Shown piece after piece: positions 1 through 10,886 of a stretch of 64,000 nucleotides of DNA. The first letter of the stretch is position 1; each line of letters starts with the position of its first letter. The notes beneath the pieces are model-generated. The model was given only the letters and a program-made list of their open reading frames with translations. It was not told the DNA's origin and did no database searches. The position numbers and the translations under genes are program-made. This stretch comes from Limanda limanda (lineage: Eukaryota > Chordata > Actinopteri > Pleuronectiformes > Pleuronectidae). The DNA lies in NCBI RefSeq assembly GCF_963576545.1, contig NW_026870553.1, positions 124,001-188,000 of the forward strand. Direction: 5' to 3'.

Positions 1-159
1 GGTTGCATCTGGACTAATTTGGGTCCTGCGGATCGATTGGTACCATCCCCGAGCTTGTACGACCTTCGGAAGAGGTCGACCGACGAAATTCCCCCAAATC
101 TGAGGAGATATTCTTGAATAACTTTTTTTGTGAAGGTCGGAGAGACTTGCAAGTAGGCT

Positions 160-181
160 CTACCCCCACTAAATGGGGTAG
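160..181 (+). other. Inverted repeat in monomer A (7-bp stem, 8-nt loop)
   Basis: CTACCCC at A positions 12-18 is the reverse complement of GGGGTAG at 27-33, with loop CACTAAAT. It recurs in nearly every A monomer. Frequent variants in the 3' arm (GGGGTTG, GGGGAAG, GGGGTAA, GGGATAG) break one or two pairs, so strong selection for the hairpin is not evident. B has no equivalent at this place. Confidence 0.7.
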
Positions 182-199
182 CGCGCATCGATCGGTACC
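181..199 (+). other. Overlapping palindromic hexamers in monomer A
   Basis: GCGCGC (A 33-38), ATCGAT (39-44), CGATCG (41-46) and GGTACC (46-51) follow one another with overlaps. B keeps ATCGAT and GGTACC at the same positions but not GCGCGC or CGATCG. The segment is rich in CpG, and several recurrent variants here are CpG to CpA changes. Confidence 0.85.
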
Positions 200-225
200 A
201 TCCTTGAGCTTCTCCGACTTTCGGA

Positions 226-247
226 AGGGTTAGGGTTAGGGTTAGGG
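226..247 (+). repeat. Telomeric tract A-GGG-(TTAGGG)3, first example
   Basis: Four GGG runs separated by TTA and preceded by A lie at monomer A positions 78-99. This equals the 22-nt human telomeric sequence long used as an intramolecular G-quadruplex model. The same tract recurs in every 163-bp A monomer except eight where the last run reads TTATGG, giving about 260 copies and about 840 TTAGGG hexamers in the window, all on the + strand. That the sequence is present is certain; that it folds in vivo is inference. Confidence 0.95.
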
Positions 248-378
248 ATGAAAGCACATAGGAGAAAGAGATATTCTTGAATAACTTTTTTTGTGAAGGT
301 CGGAGAGACTTGGAAAGTGGTTGCATCTGGACTAATTTGGGTCCTGCGGATCGATTGGTACCATCCCCGAGCTTGTAC

Positions 379-399
379 GACCTTCGGAAGAGGTCGACC
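379..399 (+). other. Inverted repeat and GGTCGACC palindrome in monomer B
   Basis: GACCT (B 68-72) pairs with AGGTC (80-84) across a 7-nt loop and runs directly into the 8-bp palindrome GGTCGACC (81-88). The palindrome lies in the B-specific middle segment, so GTCGAC marks B monomers and is absent from the A consensus. A role in protein binding is possible but unsupported. Confidence 0.75.
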
Positions 400-422
400 G
401 ACGAAATTCCCCCAAATCTGAG

Positions 423-466
423 GAGATATTCTTGAATAACTTTTTTTGTGAAGGTCGGAGAGACTT
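423..466 (+). repeat. 44-bp block identical in A and B (B copy shown; A copy at 268-311)
   Basis: The last 44 bp of both monomers, from GAGATATTC to GAGACTT with a T7 run inside, have the same consensus although the rest of A and B has diverged strongly. The block therefore recurs about once every 160 bp across the window. Rare variants sit mainly in the T run: AACGTTTTTTG, AACCTTTTTTG, a G-to-T change that lengthens the run, and the odd copy at 2834-2851. It may be a protein-binding box or simply the segment where exchange homogenises A and B. Confidence 0.9.
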
Positions 467-2712
467 GCAAGTAGGCTCTACCCCCACTAAATGGGGTAGC
501 GCGCATCGATCGGTACCATCCTTGAGCTTCTCCGACTTTCGGAAGGGTTAGGGTTAGGGATGAAAGCACATAGGAGAAAGAGATATTCTTGAATAACTTT
601 TTTTGTGAAGGTCGGAGAGACTTGCAAGTAGGCTCTACCCCCACTAAATGGGGTAGCGCGCATCGATCAGTACCATCCTTGAGCTTCTCCGACTTTCGGA
701 AGGGTTAGGGTTAGGGTTAGGGATGAAAGCACATAGGAGAAAGAGATATTCTTGAATAACTTTTTTTGTGAAGGTCGGAGAGACTTGCAAGTAGGCTCTA
801 CCCCCACTAAATGGGGTTGCGCGCATCGATCGGTACCATCCTTGAGCTTCTCCGACTTTCGGAAGGGTTAGGGTTAGGGTTAGGGATGAAAGCACATAGG
901 AGAAAGAGATATTCTTGAATAACTTTTTTTGTGAAGGTCGGAGAGACTTGGAAAGTGGTTGCATCTGGACTAATTTGGGTCCTGCGGATCGATTGGTACC
1001 ATCCCCGAGCTTGTACGACCTTCGGAAGAGGTCGACCGACGAAATTCCCCCAAATCTGAGGAGATATTCTTGAATAACTTTTTTTGTGAAGGTCGGAGAG
1101 ACTTGCAAGTAGGCTCTACCCCCACTAAATGGGGTAGCGCGCATCGATCGGTACCATCCTTGAGCTTCTCCGACTTTCGGAAGGGTTAGGGTTAGGGTTA
1201 GGGATGAAAGCACATAGGAGAAAGAGATATTCTTGAATAACTTTTTTTGTGAAGGTCGGAGAGACTTGCAAGTAGGCTCTACCCCCACTAAATGGGGTAG
1301 CGCGCATCGATCGGTACCATCCTTGAGCTTCTCCGACTTTCGGAAGGGTTAGGGTTAGGGTTAGGGATGAAAGCACATAGGAGAAAGAGATATTCTTGAA
1401 TAACTTTTTTTGTGAAGGTCGGAGAGACTTGCAAGTAGGCTCTACCCCCACTAAATGGGGTAGCGCACATCGATCGGTACCATCCTTGAGCTTCTCCGAC
1501 TTTCGGAAGGGTTAGGGTTAGGGATGAAAGCACATAGGAGAAAGAGATATTCTTGAATAACTTTTTTTGTGAAGGTCGGAGAGACTTGGAAAGTGGTTGC
1601 ATCTGGACTAATTTGGGTCCTGCGGATCGATTGGTACCATCCCCGAGCTTGTACGACCTTCGGAAGAGGTCGACCGACGAAATTCCCCCAAATCTGAGGA
1701 GATATTCTTGAATAACTTTTTTTGTGAAGGTCGGAGAGACTTGCAAGTAGGCTCTACCCCCACTAAATGGGGTAGCGCGCATCGATCGGTACCATCCTTG
1801 AGCTTCTCCGACTTTCGGAAGGGTTAGGGTTAGGGTTAGGGATGAAAGCACATAGGAGAAAGAGATATTCTTGAATAACTTTTTTTGTGAAGGTCGGAGA
1901 GACTTGCAAGTAGGCTCTACCCCCACTAAATGGGGTAGCGCGCATCGATCGGTACCATCCTTGAGCTTCTCCGACTTTCGGAAGGGTTAGGGTTAGGGTT
2001 AGGGATGAAAGCACATAGGAGAAAGAGATATTCTTGAATAACTTTTTTTGTGAAGGTCGGAGAGACTTGCAAGTAGGCTCTACCCCCACTAAATGGGGTA
2101 GCGCGCATCGATCGGTACCATCCTTGAGCTTCTCCGACTTTCGGAAGGGTTAGGGTTAGGGTTAGGGATGAAAGCACATAGGAGAAAGAGATATTCTTGA
2201 ATAACTTTTTTTGTGAAGGTCGGAGAGACTTGCAAGTAGGCTCTACCCCCACTAAATGGGGTAGCGCGCATCGATCGGTACCATCCTTGAGCTTCTCCGA
2301 CTTTCGGAAGGGTTAGGGTTAGGGTTAGGGATGAAAGCACATAGGAGAAAGAGATATTCTTGAATAACTTTTTTTGTGAAGGTCGGAGAGACTTGGAAAG
2401 TGGTTGCATCTGGACTAATTTGGGTCCTGCGGATCGATTGGTACCATCCCCGAGCTTGTACGACCTTCGGAAGAGGTCGACCGACGAAATTCCCCCAAAT
2501 CTGAGGAGATATTCTTGAATAACTTTTTTTGTGAAGGTCGGAGAGACTTGCAAGTAGGCTCTACCCCCACTAAATGGGGTAGCGCGCATCGATCGGTACC
2601 ATCCTTGAGCTTCTCCGACTTTCGGAAGGGTTAGGGTTAGGGTTAGGGATGAAAGCACATAGGAGAAAGAGATATTCTTGAATAACTTTTTTTGTGAAGG
2701 TCGGAGAGACTT

Positions 2713-2866
2713 GGAAAGTGGTTGCATCTGGACTAATTTGGGTCCTGCGGATCGATTGGTACCATCCCCGAGCTTGTACGACCTTCGGAAGAGGTCGACC
2801 GACGAAATTCCCCCAAATCTGAGGAGATATTCTTGAAAATTTTTTTTTTGAAGGTCGGAGAGACTT
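2713..2866 (+). repeat. Aberrant B monomer (154 bp)
   Basis: This is the only internal B copy of abnormal length. Its 3' end reads GAAAATTTTTTTTTTGAAGG instead of the usual TGAATAAC followed by T7 and GTGAAGG. That changes the 44-bp block and removes one base. No other copy with this form was found, so it is a private change or a local sequencing or assembly error in a homopolymer. Confidence 0.85.
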
Positions 2867-3355
2867 GCAAGTAGGCTCTACCCCCACTAAATGGGGTAGC
2901 GCGCATCGATCGGTACCATCCTTGAGCTTCTCCGACTTTCGGAAGGGTTAGGGTTAGGGTTAGGGATGAAAGCACATAGGAGAAAGAGATATTCTTGAAT
3001 AACTTTTTTTGTGAAGGTCGGAGAGACTTGCAAGTAGGCTCTACCCCCACTAAATGGGGTAGCGCGCATCGATCGGTACCATCCTTGAGCTTCTCCGACT
3101 TTCGGAAGGGTTAGGGTTAGGGTTAGGGATGAAAGCACATAGGAGAAAGAGATATTCTTGAATAACTTTTTTTGTGAAGGTCGGAGAGACTTGCAAGTAG
3201 GCTCTACCCCCACTAAATGGGGTAGCGCGCATCGATCGGTACCATCCTTGAGCTTCTCCGACTTTCGGAAGGGTTAGGGTTAGGGTTAGGGATGAAAGCA
3301 CATAGGAGAAAGAGATATTCTTGAATAACTTTTTTTGTGAAGGTCGGAGAGACTT

Positions 3356-6074
3356 GGAAAGTGGTTGCATCTGGACTAATTTGGGTCCTGCGGATCGATT
3401 GGTACCATCCCCGAGCTTGTACGACCTTCGGAAGAGGTCGACCGACGAAATTCCCCCAAATCTGAGGAGATATTCTTGAATAACTTTTTTTGTGAAGGTC
3501 GGAGAGACTTGCAAGTAGGCTCTACCCCCACTAAATGGGGTAGCGCGCATCGATCGGTACCATCCTTGAGCTTCTCCGACTTTCGGAAGGGTTAGGGTTA
3601 GGGTTAGGGATGAAAGCACATAGGAGAAAGAGATATTCTTGAATAACTTTTTTTGTGAAGGTCGGAGAGACTTGGAAAGTGGTTGCATCTGGACTAATTT
3701 GGGTCCTGCGGATCGATTGGTACCATCCCCGAGCTTGTACGACCTTCGGAAGAGGTCGACCGACGAAATTCCCCCAAATCTGAGGAGATATTCTTGAATA
3801 ACTTTTTTTGTGAAGGTCGGAGAGACTTGCAAGTAGGCTCTACCCCCACTAAATGGGGTAGCGCGCATCGATCGGTACCATCCTTGAGCTTCTCCGACTT
3901 TCGGAAGGGTTAGGGTTAGGGATGAAAGCACATAGGAGAAAGAGATATTCTTGAATAACTTTTTTTGTGAAGGTCGGAGAGACTTGCAAGTAGGCTCTAC
4001 CCCCACTAAATGGGGTAGCGCGCATCGATCAGTACCATCCTTGAGCTTCTCCGACTTTCGGAAGGGTTAGGGTTAGGGTTAGGGATGAAAGCACATAGGA
4101 GAAAGAGATATTCTTGAATAACTTTTTTTGTGAAGGTCGGAGAGACTTGCAAGTAGGCTCTACCCCCACTAAATGGGGTTGCGCGCATCGATCGGTACCA
4201 TCCTTGAGCTTCTCCGACTTTCGGAAGGGTTAGGGTTAGGGTTAGGGATGAAAGCACATAGGAGAAAGAGATATTCTTGAATAACTTTTTTTGTGAAGGT
4301 CGGAGAGACTTGGAAAGTGGTTGCATCTGGACTAATTTGGGTCCTGCGGATCGATTGGTACCATCCCCGAGCTTGTACGACCTTCGGAAGAGGTCGACCG
4401 ACGAAATTCCCCCAAATCTGAGGAGATATTCTTGAATAACTTTTTTTGTGAAGGTCGGAGAGACTTGCAAGTAGGCTCTACCCCCACTAAATGGGGTAGC
4501 GCGCATCGATCGGTACCATCCTTGAGCTTCTCCGACTTTCGGAAGGGTTAGGGTTAGGGTTAGGGATGAAAGCACATAGGAGAAAGAGATATTCTTGAAT
4601 AACTTTTTTTGTGAAGGTCGGAGAGACTTGCAAGTAGGCTCTACCCCCACTAAATGGGGTAGCGCGCATCGATCGGTACCATCCTTGAGCTTCTCCGACT
4701 TTCGGAAGGGTTAGGGTTAGGGTTAGGGATGAAAGCACATAGGAGAAAGAGATATTCTTGAATAACTTTTTTTGTGAAGGTCGGAGAGACTTGCAAGTAG
4801 GCTCTACCCCCACTAAATGGGGTAGCGCACATCGATCGGTACCATCCTTGAGCTTCTCCGACTTTCGGAAGGGTTAGGGTTAGGGATGAAAGCACATAGG
4901 AGAAAGAGATATTCTTGAATAACTTTTTTTGTGAAGGTCGGAGAGACTTGGAAAGTGGTTGCATCTGGACTAATTTGGGTCCTGCGGATCGATTGGTACC
5001 ATCCCCGAGCTTGTACGACCTTCGGAAGAGGTCGACCGACGAAATTCCCCCAAATCTGAGGAGATATTCTTGAATAACTTTTTTTGTGAAGGTCGGAGAG
5101 ACTTGCAAGTAGGCTCTACCCCCACTAAATGGGGTAGCGCGCATCGATCGGTACCATCCTTGAGCTTCTCCGACTTTCGGAAGGGTTAGGGTTAGGGTTA
5201 GGGATGAAAGCACATAGGAGAAAGAGATATTCTTGAATAACTTTTTTTGTGAAGGTCGGAGAGACTTGCAAGTAGGCTCTACCCCCACTAAATGGGGTAG
5301 CGCGCATCGATCGGTACCATCCTTGAGCTTCTCCGACTTTCGGAAGGGTTAGGGTTAGGGTTAGGGATGAAAGCACATAGGAGAAAGAGATATTCTTGAA
5401 TAACTTTTTTTGTGAAGGTCGGAGAGACTTGCAAGTAGGCTCTACCCCCACTAAATGGGGTAGCGCGCATCGATCGGTACCATCCTTGAGCTTCTCCGAC
5501 TTTCGGAAGGGTTAGGGTTAGGGTTAGGGATGAAAGCACATAGGAGAAAGAGATATTCTTGAATAACTTTTTTTGTGAAGGTCGGAGAGACTTGCAAGTA
5601 GGCTCTACCCCCACTAAATGGGGTAGCGCGCATCGATCGGTACCATCCTTGAGCTTCTCCGACTTTCGGAAGGGTTAGGGTTAGGGTTAGGGATGAAAGC
5701 ACATAGGAGAAAGAGATATTCTTGAATAACTTTTTTTGTGAAGGTCGGAGAGACTTGGAAAGTGGTTGCATCTGGACTAATTTGGGTCCTGCGGATCGAT
5801 TGGTACCATCCCCGAGCTTGTACGACCTTCGGAAGAGGTCGACCGACGAAATTCCCCCAAATCTGAGGAGATATTCTTGAATAACTTTTTTTGTGAAGGT
5901 CGGAGAGACTTGCAAGTAGGCTCTACCCCCACTAAATGGGGTAGCGCGCATCGATCGGTACTATCCTTGAGCTTCTCCGACTTTCGGAAGGGTTAGGGTT
6001 AGGGTTAGGGATGAAAGCACATAGGAGAAAGAGATATTCTTGAATAACTTTTTTTGTGAAGGTCGGAGAGACTT
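3356..6074 (+). repeat. HOR unit 3362, copy 2 (matches through 6074)
   Basis: B monomers start at 3356, 3674, 4312, 4950 and 5757; 157-bp A monomers start at 3829 and 4793. The order equals copy 1 shifted by 3362 bp. One difference is visible at 5962, where GGTACC became GGTACT. After 6074 copy 2 continues with A where copy 1 has the aberrant B. Confidence 0.9.
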
Positions 6075-9000
6075 GCAAGTAGGCTCTACCCCCACTAAAT
6101 GGGGTAGCGCGCATCGATCGGTACCATCCTTGAGCTTCTCCGACTTTCGGAAGGGTTAGGGTTAGGGTTAGGGATGAAAGCACATAGGAGAAAGAGATAT
6201 TCTTGAATAACTTTTTTTGTGAAGGTCGGAGAGACTTGCAAGTAGGCTCTACCCCCACTAAATGGGGTAGCGCGCATCGATCGGTACCATCCTTGAGCTT
6301 CTCCGACTTTCGGAAGGGTTAGGGTTAGGGTTAGGGATGAAAGCACATAGGAGAAAGAGATATTCTTGAATAACTTTTTTTGTGAAGGTCGGAGAGACTT
6401 GGAAAGTGGTTGCATCTGGACTAATTTGGGTCCTGCGGATCGATTGGTACCATCCCCGAGCTTGTACGACCTTCGGAAGAGGTCGACCGACGAAATTCCC
6501 CCAAATCTGAGGAGATATTCTTGAATAACTTTTTTTGTGAAGGTCGGAGAGACTTGCAAGTAGGCTCTACCCCCACTAAATGGGGTAGCGCGCATCGATC
6601 GGTACCATCCTTGAGCTTCTCCGACTTTCGGAAGGGTTAGGGTTAGGGTTAGGGATGAAAGCACATAGGAGAAAGAGATATTCTTGAATAACTTTTTTTG
6701 TGAAGGTCGGAGAGACTTGGAAAGTGGTTGCATCTGGACTAATTTGGGTCCTGCGGATCGATTGGTACCATCCCCGAGCTTGTACGACCTTCGGAAGAGG
6801 TCGACCGACGAAATTCCCCCAAATCTGAGGAGATATTCTTGAATAACTTTTTTTGTGAAGGTCGGAGAGACTTGCAAGTAGGCTTTACCCCCACTAAATG
6901 GGGTAGCGCGCATCGATCGGTACCATCCTTGAGCTTCTCCGACTTTCGGAAGGGTTAGGGTTAGGGTTAGGGATGAAAGCACATAGGAGAAAGAGATATT
7001 CTTGAATAACTTTTTTTGTGAAGGTCGGAGAGACTTGCAAGTAGGCTCTACCCCCACTAAATGGGGTAGCGCGCATCGATCGGTACCATCCTTGAGCTTC
7101 TCCGACTTTCGGAAGGGTTAGGGTTAGGGTTAGGGATGAAAGCACATAGGAGAAAGAGATATTCTTGAATAACTTTTTTTGTGAAGGTCGGAGAGACTTG
7201 CAAGTAGGCTCTACCCCCACTAAATGGGGTTGCGCGCATCGATCGGTACCATCCTTGAGCTTCTCCGACTTTCGGAAGGGTTAGGGTTAGGGTTAGGGAT
7301 GAAAGCACATAGGAGAAAGAGATATTCTTGAATAACTTTTTTTGTGAAGGTCGGAGAGACTTGGAAAGTGGTTGCATCTGGACTAATTTGGGTCCTGCGG
7401 ATCGATTGGTACCATCCCCGAGCTTGTACGACCTTCGGAAGAGGTCGACCGACGAAATTCCCCCAAATCTGAGGAGATATTCTTGAATAACTTTTTTTGT
7501 GAAGGTCGGAGAGACTTGCAAGTAGGCTCTACCCCCACTAAATGGGGTAGCGCGCATCGATCGGTACCATCCTTGAGCTTCTCCGACTTTCGGAAGGGTT
7601 AGGGTTAGGGTTAGGGATGAAAGCACATAGGAGAAAGAGATATTCTTGAATAACTTTTTTTGTGAAGGTCGGAGAGACTTGCAAGTAGGCTCTACCCCCA
7701 CTAAATGGGGTAGCGCGCATCGATCGGTACCATCCTTGAGCTTCTCCGACTTTCGGAAGGGTTAGGGTTAGGGTTAGGGATGAAAGCACATAGGAGAAAG
7801 AGATATTCTTGAATAACTTTTTTTGTGAAGGTCGGAGAGACTTGGAAAGTGGTTGCATCTGGACTAATTTGGGTCCTGCGGATCGATTGGTACCATCCCC
7901 GAGCTTGTACGACCTTCGGAAGAGGTCGACCGACGAAATTCCCCCAAATCTGAGGAGATATTCTTGAATAACTTTTTTTGTGAAGGTCGGAGAGACTTGC
8001 AAGTAGGCTCTACCCCCACTAAATGGGGTAGCGCGCATCGATCGGTACCATCCTTGAGCTTCTCCGACTTTCGGAAGGGTTAGGGTTAGGGTTAGGGATG
8101 AAAGCACATAGGAGAAAGAGATATTCTTGAATAACTTTTTTTGTGAAGGTCGGAGAGACTTGCAAGTAGGCTCTACCCCCACTAAATGGGGTAGCGCGCA
8201 TCGATCGGTACCATCTTTGAGCTTCTCCGACTTTCGGAAGGGTTAGGGTTAGGGTTAGGGATGAAAGCACATAGGAGAAAGAGATATTCTTGAATAACTT
8301 TTTTTGTGAAGGTCGGAGAGACTTGCAAGTAGGCTCTACCCCCACTAAATGGGGTAGCGCGCATCGATCGGTACCATCCTTGAGCTTCTCCGACTTTCGG
8401 AAGGGTTAGGGTTAGGGTTAGGGATGAAAGCACATAGGAGAAAGAGATATTCTTGAATAACTTTTTTTGTGAAGGTCGGAGAGACTTGGAAAGTGGTTGC
8501 ATCTGGACTAATTTGGGTCCTGCGGATCGATTGGTACCATCCCCGAGCTTGTACGACCTTCGGAAGAGGTCGACCGACGAAATTCCCCCAAATCTGAGGA
8601 GATATTCTTGAATAACTTTTTTTGTGAAGGTCGGAGAGACTTGCAAGTAGGCTCTACCCCCACTAAATGGGGTAGCGCGCATCGATCGGTACCATCCTTG
8701 AGCTTCTCCGACTTTCGGAAGGGTTAGGGTTAGGGTTAGGGATGAAAGCACATAGGAGAAAGAGATATTCTTGAATAACTTTTTTTGTGAAGGTCGGAGA
8801 GACTTGGAAAGTGGTTGCATCTGGACTAATTTGGGTCCTGCGGATCGATTGATACCATCCCCGAGCTTGTACGACCTTCGGAAGAGGTCGACCGACGAAA
8901 TTCCCCCAAATCTGAGGAGATATTCTTGAATAACTTTTTTTGTGAAGGTCGGAGAGACTTGCAAGTAGGCTCTACCCCCACTAAATGGGGTAGCGCGCAT

Positions 9001-10886
9001 CGATCGGTACCATCCTTGAGCTTCTCCGACTTTCGGAAGGGTTAGGGTTAGGGTTAGGGATGAAAGCACATAGGAGAAAGAGATATTCTTGAATAACTTT
9101 TTTTGTGAAGGTCGGAGAGACTTGCAAGTAGGCTCTACCCCCACTAAATGGGGTAGCGCGCATCGATCGGTACCATCCTTGAGCTTCTCCGACTTTCGGA
9201 AGGGTTAGGGTTAGGGATGAAAGCACATAGGAGAAAGAGATATTCTTGAATAACTTTTTTTGTGAAGGTCGGAGAGACTTGCAAGTAGGCTCTACCCCCA
9301 CTAAATGGGGTTGCGCGCATCGATCGGTACCATCCTTGAGCTTCTCCGACTTTCGGAAGGGTTAGGGTTAGGGTTAGGGATGAAAGCACATAGGAGAAAG
9401 AGATATTCTTGAATAACTTTTTTTGTGAAGGTCGGAGAGACTTGGAAAGTGGTTGCATCTGGACTAATTTGGGTCCTGCGGATCGATTGGTACCATCCCC
9501 GAGCTTGTACGACCTTCGGAAGAGGTCGACCGACGAAATTCCCCCAAATCTGAGGAGATATTCTTGAATAACTTTTTTTGTGAAGGTCGGAGAGACTTGC
9601 AAGTAGGCTCTACCCCCACTAAATGGGGTAGCGCGCATCGATCGGTACCATCCTTGAGCTTCTCCGACTTTCGGAAGGGTTAGGGTTAGGGTTAGGGATG
9701 AAAGCACATAGGAGAAAGAGATATTCTTGAATAACTTTTTTTGTGAAGGTCGGAGAGACTTGCAAGTAGGCTCTACCCCCACTAAATGGGGTAGCGCGCA
9801 TCGATCGGTACCATCCTTGAGCTTCTCCGACTTTCGGAAGGGTTAGGGTTAGGGTTAGGGATGAAAGCACATAGGAGAAAGAGATATTCTTGAATAACTT
9901 TTTTTGTGAAGGTCGGAGAGACTTGCAAGTAGGCTCTACCCCCACTAAATGGGGTAGCGCACATCGATCGGTACCATCCTTGAGCTTCTCCGACTTTCGG
10001 AAGGGTTAGGGTTAGGGTTAGGGATGAAAGCACATAGGAGAAAGAGATATTCTTGAATAACTTTTTTTGTGAAGGTCGGAGAGACTTGGAAAGTGGTTGC
10101 ATCTGGACTAATTTGGGTCCTGCAGATCGATTGGTACCATCCCCGAGCTTGTACGACCTTCGGAAGAGGTCGACCGACGAAATTCCCCCAAATCTGAGGA
10201 GATATTCTTGAATAACTTTTTTTGTGAAGGTCGGAGAGACTTGCAAGTAGGCTCTACCCCCACTAAATGGGGTAGCGCGCATCGATCGGTACCATCCTTG
10301 AGCTTCTCCGACTTTCGGAAGGGTTAGGGTTAGGGTTAGGGATGAAAGCACATAGGAGAAAGAGATATTCTTGAATAACTTTTTTTGTGAAGGTCGGAGA
10401 GACTTGCAAGTAGGCTCTACCCCCACTAAATGGGGTTGCGCGCATCGATCGGTACCATCCTTGAGCTTCTCCGACTTTCGGAAGGGTTAGGGTTAGGGTT
10501 AGGGATGAAAGCACATAGGAGAAAGAGATATTCTTGAATAACTTTTTTTGTGAAGGTCGGAGAGACTTGCAAGTAGGCTCTACCCCCACTAAATGGGGTT
10601 GCGCGCATCGATCGGTACCATCCTTGAGCTTCTCCGACTTTCGGAAGGGTTAGGGTTAGGGTTAGGGATGAAAGCACATAGGAGAAAGAGATATTCTTGA
10701 ATAACTTTTTTTGTGAAGGTCGGAGAGACTTGGAAAGTGGTTGCATCTGGACTAATTTGGGTCCTGCGGATCGATTGGTACCATCCCCGAGCTTGTACGA
10801 CCTTCGGAAGAGGTCGACCGACGAAATTCCCCCAAATCTGAGGAGATATTCTTGAATAACTTTTTTTGTGAAGGTCGGAGAGACTT
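6075..10886 (+). repeat. Irregular B-A(1-3) stretch
   Basis: B monomers start at 6401, 6719, 7363, 7844, 8488, 8806, 9444, 10088 and 10732. One 157-bp A starts at 9124. The spacing pattern at 6401/6719/7363 recurs at 8488/8806/9444, apart from the 6-bp shorter A in the second. A CTTTACC variant of A lies near 6883. The HOR origin of the rest was not resolved by eye. Confidence 0.85.

Larger units (their letters stand above)
149..311 (+). repeat. Monomer A, reference copy (163 bp, telomeric type)
   Basis: This is the first complete A monomer. In order it contains a 7-bp inverted repeat CTACCCC/GGGGTAG (A positions 12-33), a run of overlapping palindromic hexamers (33-51), a segment homologous to B up to position 79, a tract of four GGG runs spaced by TTA (78-99), an A-specific segment (100-119) and a 44-bp 3' block identical to the end of B (120-163). 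The consensus is 77/163 G+C. There are 269 copies of this length. Short 157-bp copies lack one hexamer of the telomeric tract. No function is known to me. Confidence 0.96.
312..466 (+). repeat. Monomer B, reference copy (155 bp, no telomeric tract)
   Basis: This is the first complete B monomer. Positions 1-79 align without gaps to A at 56 of 79 identical bases. Positions 80-111 are unrelated to A and contain GGTCGACC. Positions 112-155 are identical to the last 44 bp of A. The 8-bp length difference from A falls entirely in the middle segment (32 versus 40 bp). The consensus is 74/155 G+C. There are 106 copies including the two edge partials, always flanked by A on both sides. Confidence 0.96.
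1..3355 (+). repeat. HOR unit 3362, copy 1 (first 7 bp outside the window)
   Basis: B monomers start at 1 (partial, begins at B position 8), 312, 950, 1588, 2395 and 2713. All other monomers are A; the 157-bp ones start at 467 and 1431. Positions 1-2712 match 3363-6074 in monomer order and markers: CGATCAGTACC near 669 and 4031, GGGGTTGC near 815 and 4177, GCGCACATC near 1466 and 4828. The tail B-A-A-A (2713-3355) is not present at the corresponding place after copy 2. Confidence 0.9.

Noticed and set aside
312..466. Inverted ATTTGGG (B 24-30) and CCCAAAT (B 100-106) as a functional stem
   Set aside because: The arms are about 70 bp apart and only 7 bp long, and chance occurrence in a 155-bp unit is plausible.
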